Shown piece by piece: positions 1 through 12,174 of a stretch of 64,000 bases of DNA. The position numbers were made by a program, and so were the translations under genes. A model generated the notes under the pieces. That model made no database searches. It saw nothing but the letters and a program-made list of their open reading frames with translations, and had not been told where the DNA came from. The DNA comes from Heterobilharzia americana (Eukaryota; Platyhelminthes; Trematoda; Strigeidida; Schistosomatidae), in the NCBI GenBank assembly GCA_944470555.2, contig OX104134.1:102728701-102792700 (forward strand). Direction: 5' to 3'. Positions within the stretch are counted from its first letter, which is position 1. Every line of letters begins with the position of its first letter.

Positions 1-3000
1 CAGAACAATGTTCAAACTGTAATTGGTGGGCTCATGTACAAAGCAGAATTCTGATTAGTCATCTGTCAGTCTGTTAGTCATAATTAATAAAGGAACGTGA
101 TTCATTGGTTCAACCATTCGACTTCAATAAGCAAGCTAGATGTCAATCTCATTCTGTCTAGTGCACTTTTTTAATAAATGGTCAGTAGCAGTAATCCTCA
201 GGTTGAAAGTCTTACTCAGTGTTTGGTACATGGTTGTTTCATCTAAATAAAAAGTTGCTTCTTGCACAGTTACAAACTATTAGCCTTTGTGATTTCAGAC
301 ACGTTGTTAATTCCCTATTCATGAATTGCTGATAATATTGTGTCTATATTATCGTTAAAGTGGTTCCTGGTTGACATGTAATTTAATTTGTTCATGATTT
401 CGTCCCAAGTAAACACTAACTACCATGGAAAATATTTCACAGAAGAACATGATTTGAAAGATTGCTCTCTTTTTTTCTCTGTACGGAATATAGTTTCTTC
501 TATAAATATACATTCAATTGTATATAGTTTTAATTGATCAATATCGATGATTTATTTATTTTATCCAGTATCCACTTGGTTAGGTTTATGTAAAGCGATT
601 CATTTGTTCAGACTGCTGTTTTTACAATATTTCATTGTTTTTCTTCATACTTACTTCGATTTAGTCTCTAGAACTTTTGATTATATTCTGTTGGTTGCTT
701 CAATTTTTATCTTATCGCCTTATATGCTGGTCTGCTGATTTGAAGCGTGGAAATATGGACTACCATCCTATGATGGTGTCAGTCAATTAAATTGACTGTG
801 TTTGAAACTATTTTGTGGATAAACGTTATCATTTTGAAGTTTCTGTGTCGGACAGCTGTAAGAGACCGACAGAAATAATTCACTTAAATATATTTCCTGA
901 AGTGTGACATTTATCACTACCTGTAAACATTTGGAACTTTGAAGACTATTCCAGCTTTCCAGTCAGACATCGTTGTTCGAGTGGAGCGGCAATCAATGAC
1001 AACTTGTGTTGCGTAAATGGTATCGAATCTGTTATCCATGATTTAAGCATTGTGACTATGCCTAAACTGTGGTGCATATGAACTTATTTCGACAAAGATA
1101 GATGCATGTCTGACTAATAAAGTATATAAATCTTAAATGGGAGGGATTTGGAGGATTTTCAAATGAATTTCTAAAAAACCTGACATTAAGATTATCCAGT
1201 GATCAACTGGCAAATCGACAGAAGTTCACTACCTGAACCGATAAAAAAATTTATCAACAGGGAACTAGCCGATAGATTTAAAACTCTTTTCTGCAATTAC
1301 TATTTTGGATGACATGAAAGAATACTTCTGTCCATAAGACGCAATGACACTAGAAAAGTTGAAATAGACTAGAAATATTTGATAAATAGATGAATACATG
1401 AAATCTTTTCGAAATGATGGGAAAGATTCGTAACTCAGGATAAGAATGATGATGGTTTGTTATTCTCTGAACTGCGGTATCTTTTCGTAGACATTTCACT
1501 ACCAGTCTTGATGGGATCCTCACTATTATATAAGTTTCTTTATGAAATGAGTGCTGAGGATGAATTTCTTTTTCTTTCATCAAACAGCAGTGTCATTTTC
1601 ACTGTCAATCACATTTTTCGTTTTATTTTATTCAGAAACTACAGGTTGTCCTTGAAAGGGCTTCTAGTTTATTGATTTCACATGAAAATATATAATCTTT
1701 TATGAAATCTGTCAGAAAATATTGATCATGTTTAAAATGTATTTTTACCTTACTGCTATTAACCCAGCATAATAATCCTAGAAACTAGTTCCCCATTGAT
1801 ATATTGTAGTGCTTCACAAATATCAGTCATAGTTTTGGCCATTTTCATTACATTTCACTACACACAACTATAATATGTTTTCCAGTTATGAAGTTATGAG
1901 GTTTTTGTGGATAAACAAAGTTATTCCTCTCTAAGAGGCTATAGGCAGGTGAATATATATACCTAGTATTCCCCCATATTCCTTAATAATGATGCATCGA
2001 ACTAATCGACCTGTCGAAATATGTGGCCGATAACGTGAGATATTCTAGACTACTGATCTACGGGTTTCAAGGGGTGAATTTGGGTGTTCTGGACAGCTCT
2101 GAGTTACACATATGAAACTGCAGTTTAATGCGACTAGTCTGTACCCAGTTATCTGGCTTCTGTATTTCAATGAACCTTTATCTTATAGATAACAACCTCC
2201 TATCTTCGCTTGTAAATTTTGAACAGAAGTACTGCTGACACTACCATTGTCTACTTGAAAAAAACTATTAAGCCGTAAAGAGAACGTCAAAAAAAGATTG
2301 TGAAATCTGTAAGAACTTTGGAAACTGTTCTCCAACAGAATGTGTATTTTTACCTTTTGAACCAACCGATACATCTAAAAGTCGATGATTGATTTGTAAG
2401 TTGCTAACGAATTTCTCACAACACAAGATATTCACTACGTACTTAGTCATTTTGAAGTTCTTTCCAAGTTGACCCACTGATACACTGCTTTGTTATTTTT
2501 ACTTCCAAGCCGATCATATTGGGCTGCACGTTTTAAATAAAAGTGGTCATTTGTATTCAATCTAAACAGTGCTGTATTGACAACTAGGTAGATAAGAGAT
2601 GAATGCTCCTGCTTGACTAACATCGGGGAACAGTGATCGAGGGACGGAAGCAAAACATTTGACTCCATCTTGAACGAAAGTAGCCATCGGGAGGGGGGTA
2701 AATATTGTCTTACATTGGGTGTTAATGACTGCGACGGCTTGTCAGGCGGCTTATTCCAAATGTCTAGTTAACTGTTTTTGATACTATTGCTAGTAACTGT
2801 GCATACGGAAGATACATACTTGTTTACCTTAATGCTACTAATTTACAACCTCTCAACTGTTCAAACTAAAAAAATGGCATTTCCTCACCCAACATAAACT
2901 GGTTTCCAGTTACCGTGCCCACTGATGTCGTAACCACATTTTATTGTTTGGTCAGAATATTCTTGAATTATCCAGTACCATCCATTGTAGCATCTAGTGG

Positions 3001-4497
3001 ATCGAAAAATTCTGGGGATGCCTTAGGCTCTGAAACTAAAGCTTATTCTCAAACTTACTATCCAAATGGTATGAACAACATAGGCATTAGCCATAAATAA
3101 ACAGTTTCTCAACTGCCTAACTGCAGTCCTAACCACTCAGCCAGGAACAAGAAGTGTGATATTTAGCATAAAAATATCAAGAACAAAGCATATCATTTAA
3201 GGAACAACACGAATAGATGAACCCCATTCATCTTGGTTTGGAGATACTTTCTAATTGGATGGCAAAATATGCAGATCACCCTAAGTGGTTTCTAGTTACT
3301 GATGTTTGTTTTTTCCTTATGCATGGTTTAGTACTCCTCAATCATTCTTTTTGTCGTAGACAAGTAGTATTTCACTGAAACTATCATTCTGAAGTTATCT
3401 TGTGGTTTTAAAATGTAGATCTACTCACACATGCTTCCTAAAACTGATTTTTTTCTCGTCTTCAACCATACCTAGTGGAGGTACTTTATTGTTAAATGAC
3501 GACGACAGAGCTTTATATGATTAGCTTTCACAGCGATGATGGTTTGAAGCTCCTTGAACTCTGATATTTTGTCGTAAGCCACAGATCTTTGACATCCTTT
3601 CAAAGCCTTCACCTTACTTCCACTTTACTTCTCGGATATCTGTACAGGAAGGTTAGAGAGTTTTAGTCTACTCACTTGTGTATGTAGTGGGAGATGAAAC
3701 TATCAAGACTGAGAAAGATAATTAGCTGGCTGAACAGTTAAACGATAAAAAATGCAAATCAGCTTGACTTCATACTTTAATGCGGTTCTCGATTATCAGA
3801 TATTGTTTCTTACAACCTTACAACTTGTTGCCTTTTCAAAGTTCCAGGTCTATTGCCAGCTACAATAATTCTCTACCTGGTTTTCGGATTTAGTGCTTTT
3901 GAGGTTCCCAGACTATAAGGAAATCCAGTAGCATAACGCATTAAATTCCCTCGTTCCCGAAATAGGTGGGAAATGAGAACAGTTTTTGAAAGTCTGATAA
4001 CCACATCTTTCTACCTAAGCTAGGTGAATATAAGTGGAGCATTTTTTCCCTCTGGTTAGTAATCTGACGCTACAAACACATATTCACGCACATTCAAATA
4101 CGAACCTTGATATATACAGATAACAGTGAAGACAAGAAGGCATGTACAACTATGCTAGCAGTAATTACCTGACTAATTATTATAATAGCAACTGCAATAA
4201 CTGCCGCTAATTTCAAATGCTAATTTAGTGATATCGAAAAAAATTCGACTGAAACACTCACTGATGATTAAATAATTAATGTAATCACTTGGGGATTATC
4301 TTCTTTCTCTTCGGTTTAACCCACTTTTTCCTCACCCAGTCAACAACAAAAAATGAGAAGTTTTTTTCTGAATTTCCTATCTACATTGTGTACTGTTTTT
4401 CTGACTCTACTTTTTTAAATGCCATCGAAAAAATGTTTTCGCCACAGTCCCTCTGAATTTCGATGTTGCCTTCACCAAATGATGTGATGTTTATATT
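1..4497. other. AT-rich non-coding DNA, nothing recognised
   Basis: I see no exon with convincing splice sites, no RNA gene and no repeat family that I can name. The open frames in this stretch are short (under 80 codons), on both strands, and of the low-complexity composition expected by chance in AT-rich DNA. It is most simply intron or intergenic sequence. Old, highly diverged repeats cannot be excluded by eye. Confidence 0.5.
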
Positions 4498-4500
4498 GCG

Positions 4501-4516
4501 TGTGTGTGTGTGTGTG
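4501..4516. repeat. (TG)n dinucleotide microsatellite
   Basis: Eight TG units in a row, with a CG just before. It lies about 85 bases left of a longer trinucleotide tract, so the two form a compound microsatellite locus. Confidence 0.9.
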
Positions 4517-4598
4517 AAATTGAGAACACTGACATTTTATCAACTGAGTAAAAAACAGCCAAAGAAGGAGAAGGAAGGTGAAGGGATGATAATGACGG

Positions 4599-4599
4599 C

Positions 4600-4654
<55 letters not shown>
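4599..4654. repeat. (AAT)n trinucleotide microsatellite
   Basis: About 18 perfect AAT/ATA units. Translating across it gives runs of Ile or Leu on the two strands, which is an artefact. RTE 3' ends elsewhere in the window carry short tails of the same TAA unit, so such tails may have seeded the tract; no RTE sequence is visible beside this one, so that is speculation. Confidence 0.95.
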
Positions 4655-4759
4655 GCACTGAATAAAGCGTTTTCACTTCCATCTTCTGCACGACATTTTT
4701 TCTTATTTTTCTAAGTCTTATATGACTTATTTCCTTTATTTCATTTGTCATGAGGTTGG

Positions 4760-6345
4760 GTAAGATTAGTTAATTCGATTTAATGATGGATGTGAAATAG
4801 ATATTTGAAGAAATATAGCTATTGATTTGTTTAGTGGACGATGGAAGAGACCAATAATAGTTGATGTGAGAAGAAATTACACGCTAGAAAAACAGTTCAG
4901 TTTGTAATATTTTTCTAGCACTTTAAATAAGAAATCAGAGATTATTGATGTGCGTCAACCAGGATGGTGGGTTTTTCAGAGGGTTCTACAGGTGATCCTA
5001 GCAACCAGACCTGATATAGTATTCTTTTAGTAACTTTGTTAAGTATGATGGTTTGTCAACGAGTCTTGAATGCTCTTTCTGGCCATGAAACAAAGTTAAC
5101 ACTAAACTAGTGTTTCAACAAAATCTACCAACTAAGGTAGACACATTCGTTACGTGCATATACGAACGCAAATGCAGCGTAATTTGATTTTCTCATAATG
5201 TGAACTATTCAACGAAGTGAATCAGTCCAGTTTCATCCTCACATTAACGAGCTTTTATCAAACGATAGACTGCTCAACGACTGAAATACTTGCTACACTT
5301 GAGGAGTCTATCTGCAGGAAGCTCTTGACTTATGATTCATAATTACTGGCATTAAGAATCAGGACATTCCTTCCTCGGTGATCTGGATCTGCTTCACTCG
5401 CTGATGAAATCAGAGATGAAAACTAGGTCTAAAGCTTTTTACTAGTCAACTCCTAGTATATAACATCAAATCATAGTGCACCACAGTATCACACCATTTA
5501 GCCTTCTGGTATTACCCCACGAACTTGATCGGGGAACTTCGGTCAGTCCTAATCTCTAAGGCCTAGACAGCTGCACTGGTTACCCTTTGGTCACCTACTG
5601 ATGAACTGATATCTGATGGATAATGCAGATTGTTGGTTATTGACACTTGTCCAGAAGCCGTAAAAGCTGGGAGGATAGATTCAGGTGCATATCATTTTAG
5701 TCAGTCCACACTAGTCTCTTACACTAACCAGGATGCCTCAAGAATTCAAATTTCATTCTGTTCCTACGAAAAGCAGGTTGTACCACAATTTGCAACAAGT
5801 TTGAAGAAAAATTGTTGCGAACTGCAAAAGTATTTTCGACAACTTCATTCTCTTCATTCATTATAATCCCAGCTGTATACGTTCTATGTCAGCTATGTGT
5901 TCGACCTAATCAGAGATATTCTGTTGTCAGCCTACAAATAGAAGTTTGACTTTTTCAGAACTTTATCAAACCCAGTAAGCTTAAGCTTTGATATTTGGGA
6001 GCACCTATTAGACCATCACACAAAACTTTGGATACATACAAGATAACCTTTCGTAGATTTCATCCTGTACATCTGTACAGTTCTGTTTTTTAGGATTGCA
6101 CAGTAGCCTTGATGAAGCCTAATCAAGGTTAGAATACTTAAACCAGATATGAAAAATTTCATCTCAGTTCGTTTATTAGAACTGACATACAGTGAAATAG
6201 TATGGGGTTTAAGACATCACTTATTGTATATATTCGCATCAGGTAACTTCACAAATATGAGACACTTCTTATATATTTCCAATCTTCTCTCCTTTGTGAT
6301 AATGGCTGTAGAATTTTCCATATACTTGTGACAGATGCAGGATTA
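4760..6345. other. non-coding DNA, nothing recognised
   Basis: No exon, RNA gene or nameable repeat is visible. A 78-codon open frame at 5630-5866 (+) has no acceptor or donor at its ends and no family signature. Probably intron or intergenic sequence. Confidence 0.45.
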
Positions 6346-6349
6346 TTTC

Positions 6350-7910
6350 TCTTGATTGTATTGTGTTCTCTCAGCTGAGTAGTTTAGCCATAGGAGCTTT
6401 CGTCCTCTTCCTAGACAACATCATCTGCACTAACTTCAGTATGAAGTCAAATGTCAACATCTCTCCGTCAGTGATTTAGTAACTTGCTGTGACGAAGTGG
6501 TCTGTGACTGGTTGTCTCCTTCGATTGTTATCATCGACTGCATAGATTTTCCTGTTGGCTATCCCTCTCCTTGACCTATACCCCTTTCATCGTTTATCAT
6601 ATTTCTTATGGCTCTTCTGAACAGAGTCTGCAAGCAACTGATCTTCTGCTTTGTTGGGTTGTTGCTACTGTAGTTGATGATTTGGTCAGTGTATGTTGGC
6701 TTCCTGTACACTTGGATTTCCAGCTTTCCGGCATTTGTTATACTGACTAAAACATCCAGGAATGGTAGTTGGTTGTTTGTCTCTTTCTCCATTGTGAATT
6801 TGATGTTACTGAAAACGTTGCTGATCAGATTGTCTGTGTTTTCTATATCATCTTTTTTAACGATGGCCAAAGTATTGTCTATATAGCAAATCCAGAATTT
6901 TGGTTTGATCACAGGTAGAATGATGGCTTTCAGTCTCTTTATTACTGCTCCTAACATTAGTCCGGATGTTGGTGACCCCATTGGAGTTCATTACATCTGT
7001 CTGTATATCTTGCTGTTGAATTGGAAGTATGTTGTCATAGAAAGGTCAATGGATTCCATTGGACTTTAACATTTGAGTTTTGTGTGTTCTGGAAGGTTTT
7101 TGTCTTCATTGAGCAGAAGGGACATAGTTTCCTTGGCCAGCTGGGGTTTTTTGGTAGTATAAACTGCTGTGACATAGAAGTGTGCATTAATTCGTCGTTT
7201 TCTATGTTGGTGTTTTTGATCTATTCTAAGAATTCGGTTGGTGATTTGATAGAGTGTCCACATGAATAGGCCATTTGTTTCAGTTTTGTCGAAAGTTCTC
7301 TTGATATGTTGTATGTTGGGGTCCCTGGAAGTGAGACTATTGGTCGTAGAGGGATGTCGCGTTTGTGTAGTTTTGGTCTGCCGTAGAATCAAGGAAGTAT
7401 AGGTCCATTCGATTTCATACGCCATTTGTCTTGCCTTGTTGGTTCTTCTGCCCTGAAGAGTTTGTTCAAGGTTTTACTCATCTGGTTGTCGAACTTCTGG
7501 ATAGGGTTGGTTTCAAATAGTTGACGTAAATTTTCGTCTTTGAGTAATTCCGCTGCTTTCCTGATGTAGTCTTCTTCACCCATGACTACTGTAGTGCGTC
7601 CTTTGTCTGCTGGAAGTATGACGATATCTTTCCTATTTTTCAGTCTTTTTATTGTTTTTTGTTCTTGAGTGTTCATTTGAGCATGATGTCTCCTCTGCCT
7701 GGTTAGTGGTACGATTGTTTGCCGTATTTCTTGCTGAGTGACCTCATTTAATCCTGATGTTTTAAATGAGGATTCTAATGCCGCAAAGAATTCTGGTTTC
7801 GAGACATCTCTTGTGTTGTAATTCAATCCTTTTTGAAGGAGACCCAGCTCAGAGAACACAATACAACCAAGACCATCCACCTGAGCTGCAAATATTCCCC
7901 ATCATTTCAA
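6350..7910 (-). mobile_element. Penelope-like retroelement (PLE), decayed, nuclease domain absent
   Basis: Reads right to left. The first frame (7880-7389) has the PLE N-terminal signature, including DIVILPADKGRTTVVM. After frameshifts the next block includes YGRPKLHKRDIPLRPIVS, a reverse-transcriptase finger motif. The frame at 6981-6559 holds the palm and thumb: MGSPTSGLM, then YIDN where an active enzyme has YxDD, then FLDV and RKPTYTDQIINYSSNNP. It then passes straight into IRNMINDERGIGQGEG and a stop, with no GIY-YIG nuclease between, although autonomous PLEs carry one there. The ends share about 22 bases in inverted orientation (6352-6375 against 7846-7868). Frameshifts and the lost catalytic Asp indicate a dead copy. 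Confidence 0.85.
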
Positions 7911-7914
7911 GAAT

Positions 7915-9600
7915 GATTCCTATTGCATATTTTTTGGTGTTAATTCGATAAACAAAGATTCAGTTACCACCCTAATCACAAAGACGGAGATCAGAACTAT
8001 AAAAGTAGTCTCAGATTAGCTGAGTTACCTGATAAACTATGCACAATAAATAACGTCCAAAAAGTTCGGTAAATAATACCGTTTTATTGTATGACAGTTC
8101 TAATGAACAGGCTAAAATAGGATCACAGTCTATCACAGTGACCAACATTTATTCCAATATAATATAAAAACATTGTTAACTGATAAGATGTGTGGAAACT
8201 AGTTGATTTCAAGTCAACATTATCTGTATTCTGCTTCTTTGTTTCCCTTAATCATGCAGCGTTTTGAAAACTATTTCAGTATGTTATTCTGCATTGCATT
8301 CACACTTCTGTGAAGTTGTGGCCCATTTGCTTAGGAGGATCATTTTCAACCAGTGGGTTACAGATTCAAACACCATTCCCTCAGCTGAAGTTTGGGCCTC
8401 CACTACTGCATGAATCATCACAAGGTTTGCTGAGTAGGTTTCGATTCACACTTGTTGATCTTCAATTTTTCTACCTTACGATTGATTTCCATCTATCACA
8501 GCATTTTTGATTTTGTCATATCTTACACATCATTAGTACAGCAAAATAATATTCCTACTATCAAATATAGTATAAACTTTTGAAATACGGATGTAGAGAA
8601 TGTAGTCTCTGGAAGATTTCATAGCTGAACTTATAGTCTCTTCTGATTTCTCAATGGGTATTTTCCGTCTATCAAAGGATGAACTAACAAAACTATCCTA
8701 GTATGATTACCTAACGTTGTGGGTGAAAATAAACACCATGCTGACTCGAAGTAAACGAACAAAAAAACATCTGCAGATAGGGTAAGCAAACAACTAATTC
8801 TAAACAATAATACCAGCTTTATCACATTTTTGACGATTTTTGTGAGTACTGTGAATAAGCTGAGAACTATTTACAGTAGGAAATAATCACTAGAACATGT
8901 CAGTATACCATCTACGAAAAACTACTTTCTTTTATCCAATCGTTTTCCGTTTATTTGTTTAATCATTATTTATAGGAGGTATCTTTATGTTGAAGATGCT
9001 GTACCAGTCAATTTTTAGTCCTCAGCATACTGTCTCTGTAGTAGAAGGCTAAACACTTCCGATACGATAAGTTCAACAGCTGTACATCTATTTGTGCCCT
9101 ACTTTGAAAACGACGAGTTAATGTCCTGCTCAACAATTGCACCTTAGAATCAGTTAAAGCATATGCATAAAGTTGAGTGACTTCACAAGTGGTCTGTTAG
9201 AGCAGTGAGTCCCAGTGATTTGGCTGCAGAATAAGTCTTTGTCTATGACTGAAATTATAAGCACCATGGAATATAAGTTTTCTTTATGGTTGGGGATTCG
9301 TCTTGCTGATGAGTGTGAGCAATAACGAAAGAAAAATCAAGGTTTTCTGCTGGTTAAGTCTCATTATTTAACATCGAAACATGACAGAAGTATCCTTCGA
9401 AGTTTGAATAGTCTACAGTTATCTTTTTTCCTTTTTATCATTCTTACTTTCACTTCCTTCTCCGTTTGAATATCGACAAATACAATCAAAACTAAATGAT
9501 AATTTGCCTGTTTCATGTCCTTTCAGAATTGCAAAATAAAGAAGAAATTAATGGATATTTATAACGATTATTAGGTTGTAGTCAGTAAACAGAGGTAGAA
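7915..9600. other. non-coding DNA between PLE and RTE copies
   Basis: No exon, RNA gene or recognisable repeat is visible. Short open frames at 8310-8510 (+) and 8825-8631 (-) have neither domain signatures nor flanking splice sites. Confidence 0.45.
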
Positions 9601-9619
9601 AGGGTGACATCAACTACTG

Positions 9620-11285
9620 ATCAGTGAGGCGTCAGGAAAAAAGACACAGAGACAACAGCGGACACACTCATGCCATATTGTAGAAGGTTTGTAAGGAAGG
9701 AAGGAATAGTACCTGCAGGTTGATTGAAAGAAGGGCTACCTCATAAAACTCCCAAAGAACGAAGACCTAAGTGTTTGCAAGAACTAGCAAGGAATCATGC
9801 TCCACCCATGTCCGCACCAAGCAAAATATCAAGCCGAATCATCCTGGAGAGACTAAACAATGCTCTGGATTCAAAAGTACAACCGGAAAGGGTTGGCTGG
9901 CTGGCTAGCTGGCTGGCTGCATGGCTGGGTGGGTGGGTGGTTTCAGGAATAACAAATCACGTGTGGATCAAATTCCAAGGCTACACTACTCATCATGATA
10001 GAACAGAGGATAGAATGCCAGTCAGTTCAACTCAACTTCACTGATTTTGAAAAGGCCTTCGACAGCATCGACCGAGAAGTAATTTGGCAGGCAGCTGCTC
10101 CAACACTACCTCATTCAACAACTGTATGTTATATGATGCTACATGAGAAGTGATCCACAAAGGGACAGCTCAGTGATGCCTTTGAAGTGAAGAGAGGGGT
10201 TAGGAGTAAGACAAGGTTGCCTCCCACTATCACCGATGATCTTGCTGATTGTGGTTGACTGGAGTGGACTGGATTATGCAGCAAACCGTGAGGAGTGAGA
10301 GGAGGGGCAAATGCTGACTGGACCGATGAAAAGACCCCATGAGGAGATTCGGATTTCGCCACCGATCATGATTTATGTCCAATGTCTTGTTGCACAAACT
10401 CGAAGATCTACAGATCTACAGGAGAAAACTAGAAAATGATCAGGAGAGGCGAGACAGAAAATATAGAACTCCAAGTGATTGTAGAGAAGACCGAGGTGAT
10501 AAAGACACTCAACCAGCAACAACAACAACAACAACAAGCATAGATCACCATGAAGGGAAGAAACATACAGGAAGTAGTCTCTTTCAACTACCACCAGGGA
10601 AGCATCGTTTCAACTACGGATGGCAATGGTACAGATGAGGATGTTAAAGCAACCGGGATCGGAAAGACACCAAGACAGGCCTTCCTGCATTAACCTGAAA
10701 TCAGTATGGAGATCTCCTCCACTCCACTGTGCTCAGCATAAGGCGTGAACAACATCCGGATTTCAACACTAATTCAGTCAAGTCAGTCAGTGCTTCTAGT
10801 TGGTGGTTGAGAGACATGGTGTGTCACGAAAAGCATTTCCAACAAATCACAGACATTCATCAACGATGCGGCCTACGCTCACTGGATACTGACACTGAAG
10901 ATCAGATCAGGTGGTCAGAATAATAAGAATAAGTAACATAGAATTCTGCCCTGCCAACTAACAAATGAAGGAAGAAGTCATCGCCCAAGAAATATGGAGA
11001 AGTAAGTGGAGATGGATTAGATTGGGTATAGACTGAGAAGATGATTTGGAGACATCACACGCCATGCTAGGCCAGGCCGTCGAGGGGAACCCAGATGGGA
11101 AACGACGAGTTGGGCGTCTGAGGCGAGGTTGACATGGAGGAGATGGTGTGAGGAATAAGTGAAGGCTTGTAGTTGTGGGTCCAGGTTGAAAAGACTGGAG
11201 AGGAGAGTGAAATGACGACGTGCTACTAAAGGCCTATGTACCACTGGGAACCCAAAGGACAAATAAAAGTAATAAATTTAAAACA
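9620..11285 (+). mobile_element. RTE-type non-LTR retrotransposon, reverse transcriptase part, decayed
   Basis: Broken reading frames give reverse-transcriptase blocks in order: PSKISSRIILERLNNALDS (about 9800), DFEKAFDSIDRE (10060), KGQLSDAFEVKRGVR (10160), a damaged ADD-box area (10360), EVVSFNY (10590), and a C-terminal tail ending LCTTGNPKD near 11260. The order and wording match RTE elements of schistosomes. The endonuclease half is missing, so the copy is 5'-truncated, as is usual for target-primed retrotransposition. It ends in a short A-rich tail. It carries many stops and frameshifts and cannot make a protein. A related 5' and RT segment lies at 61.66 kb. Confidence 0.85.
9893..9940. 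repeat. TGGC/TGGG tetranucleotide tract inside RTE copy
   Basis: Imperfect tandem units of GGCT followed by GGGT interrupt the reverse-transcriptase reading frame of the surrounding RTE copy. The aligned place in the 63 kb copy has only one GGTTGGCTGG unit, so the expansion arose after insertion. Confidence 0.8.
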
Positions 11286-11289
11286 ACAC

Positions 11290-12020
11290 TATAAGGTGAA
11301 GGAAGAATAACAACAAAATAAGTATTATATCAGCTGTGATCAAAAGCTACTGGAAAAAATAGGTGACTGAAAGAGTGAAAACAACAGTATTTCCATTGTT
11401 GAGTTGAATGTAAAACGTGATACTCTGCCAGCATCCATCTTCATTGTCTCATCGATGCTAACCAAGAGAACTGAAACTTTTTTATTTGGTATACACTGAC
11501 TCGCGAACTTCATGACCTCTTTCCGTGTACTAACCTCAGACTCTCAACTTTCTCCAAACATGTTCCTAGTTCAGGTAGTGTAGATGGAGAGTCACTATGC
11601 AGGTCATGTGTCAATTATAGTGAAGAACTTCAACGAGCGACTCATTTTTGTAAGCGAATACTTTACGCCCAAACAATGCATCACTCAAGTGATGGTTTAA
11701 TCAACACTGAAGAAAAGTCTTGAATTCAACGGCATTCAGACAGCTAAAAGCTTCCATCTGTCTTTCTTTCCTTCCTTCTTTCCCTATTATTATTTTTATT
11801 CTCCGAATTTTACATTCAGTGCAGTAGGATATAGTGTACTGCTGTATGGCTAAAGTGATATCGAATGTGTAAAATCCACGCTTAAGAAACCAAAAATATT
11901 ATAACATCAGATCTCTAATGACTTAGGGATCATTACTTTCCTTTGGAATGTGTTTCCTTTAGGTTAAGAAAGATCTAACCTACATTACTGTTGGTGCTGT
12001 GAATTATTGATTCTCTTTTT
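11290..12020. other. non-coding DNA, nothing recognised
   Basis: No coding, RNA or repeat signal that I can name. Confidence 0.4.
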
Positions 12021-12028
12021 GAATGCAG

Positions 12029-12143
12029 TGGTCACGTTGCAGATTTGATCAGATTAATTTGTTCATCATCGACATTTGACCCATCATTCCCACCACCACT
12101 GCCACAAACGCTGTTGATCGAGCTGTATATGACACAAATTTGA
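12029..12143 (+). CDS. candidate terminal (or internal) exon, protein unknown
   Basis: A pyrimidine-rich tract and acceptor (TTTTTGAATGCAG) are followed by an open frame entered in phase 2. It reads GHVADLIRLICSSSTFDP, then a Pro-rich SFPPPLPQTLL, and ends in TGA at 12141-12143. A GTATAT at 12125 could instead be a donor. No family is recognised. The composition is more protein-like than the surrounding sequence, but the case rests on one acceptor and about 38 codons. A strong GTAAGT donor lies just downstream at 12169, which would matter only if the exon were read in another way. Confidence 0.3.
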
Positions 12144-12174
12144 TACTACTAGACAGATGAAAAAGATGGTAAGT

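Noticed and set aside
4463..4751. Open frames with long Ile or Leu runs on both strands
   Set aside because: They are direct translations of the AAT microsatellite.
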